From UBA1738 sp045577675 (GTDB lineage Bacteria; Bacillota; Clostridia; UBA1381): 13,944 nt of DNA. Positions 13,761 to 13,944 of the stretch are shown here, piece by piece; position 1 is the first letter of the stretch; each line of letters opens with the position of its first letter. The position numbers were made by a program, and so were the translations under genes. The stretch spans positions 1 through 13,944 of the forward strand of contig JAZNIV010000115.1 of assembly GCA_045577675.1 (NCBI GenBank). Direction: 5' to 3'. The notes beneath the pieces were generated by a model. That model worked only from the letters and a program-made list of their open reading frames with translations, searched no databases and was not told the DNA's origin.

Positions 13761-13944
13761 TCAGACGGTTTCTACCTTAATAATGTTTGTGTTACCTGAT
13801 TTACCCTCGGCTCTTCCGCCGGTCATAACAATGCTGTCACCCTCTTTAAGGTTTAAAACCTCTTTTGCCTTTTGAAGTGCGTGGTAAAAAAGAACGTCTG
13901 TCGAATCAAACCGCTCGCTGAGTACCGGGATAACGCCCCAGGAA
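13761..13944 (-). CDS. pyk: pyruvate kinase, C-terminal fragment (5' end outside window)
   Basis: The last 60 residues of an ORF that runs off the window edge. SWGVIPVL near its start, a TDVLFYHALQKAKE helix, then LKEGDSIVMTGGRAEGKSGNTN and IIKVETV match the C-terminal domain of pyruvate kinase (phosphoenolpyruvate + ADP to pyruvate + ATP): the W-G-V, the G-D-x-I/V-V-x-T-G-G and the G-x-T/N-N-x-I-K-V pattern. The protein ends right after this domain, so it lacks the extra PEP-utiliser-like C-terminal domain of Bacillus-type enzymes. The catalytic barrel lies outside the window. It ends about 80 nt upstream of the purF-like promoter on the same strand. A bulged hairpin overlaps the stop codon, but no convincing T tract follows. 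Confidence 0.88.
   Translation of the reverse strand, partial: SWGVIPVLSERFDSTDVLFYHALQKAKEVLNLKEGDSIVMTGGRAEGKSGNTNIIKVETV

Noticed and set aside
13751..13770. Hairpin GAAA-CCGT/ACGG-TTTC with a bulge over the pyruvate kinase stop codon, considered as a terminator
   Set aside because: A short stem without a following T tract on the minus strand; not enough to call.

Overview
The window looks like chromosomal DNA of a low-to-moderate-GC member of the Firmicutes, most likely a Clostridia (an Oscillospirales-type gut organism would fit, but nothing in the window proves it). The signs are strong GGAGG-type ribosome binding sites, TTGACA/TATAAT promoters with 16-18 nt spacers, the era-yqzL-recO and yqeG-aroE gene orders, a meso-diaminopimelate dehydrogenase, and a cytoplasmic GH3 beta-glucosidase with swapped domains of the kind known from Ruminococcus and Butyrivibrio. 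Almost everything is core housekeeping. No phage, insertion sequence, CRISPR array or plasmid gene was seen.

Layout. Positions 39-2340 (+) form a run of era, a small yqzL, recO and a dCMP deaminase. The monocistronic ribosomal protein S20 gene (rpsT, 2439-2705) has its own promoter and terminator. A pyridoxamine/pyridoxal kinase (2849-3679, +) converges on a hotdog acyl-CoA thioesterase (3720-4169, -) across one shared hairpin terminator. A tightly overlapping operon follows (4310-6972, +): a YqeG-type HAD phosphatase, shikimate dehydrogenase aroE, shikimate kinase aroK, and an endonuclease-IV-like TIM-barrel protein. Then come a tRNA-Thr(GGT) with its own promoter and terminator, and a 336 bp non-coding stretch holding a degenerate 134-bp-offset tandem repeat. 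An AraC-family regulator (7462-8256, -) diverges from the GH3 beta-glucosidase (8410-10716, +). Diaminopimelate dehydrogenase (10933-11916, +) converges on a PurF-like protein (12194-13618, -). Their shared 277 bp gap holds two terminators and a 79-nt element with a perfect 17-bp outer stem. The window ends in the C-terminus of pyruvate kinase (-).

How the genes work together. era, recO and the deaminase serve ribosome assembly, DNA repair and dTMP supply. The aro pair supplies two consecutive chorismate-pathway steps. ddh supplies lysine and peptidoglycan precursor. The AraC/GH3 pair looks like a local sugar-responsive switch: a direct repeat offset by 22 bp ends directly against the GH3 promoter's -35 box.

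The items most worth a second look are the PurF-like protein, in which the catalytic N-terminal cysteine is a glycine and the glutamine-binding motifs are degraded while the PRPP loop and iron-sulfur cysteines remain; the 79-nt three-way-junction-like palindromic element; and the tandem non-coding repeat, whose inverted arms differ by a compensatory base-pair change.
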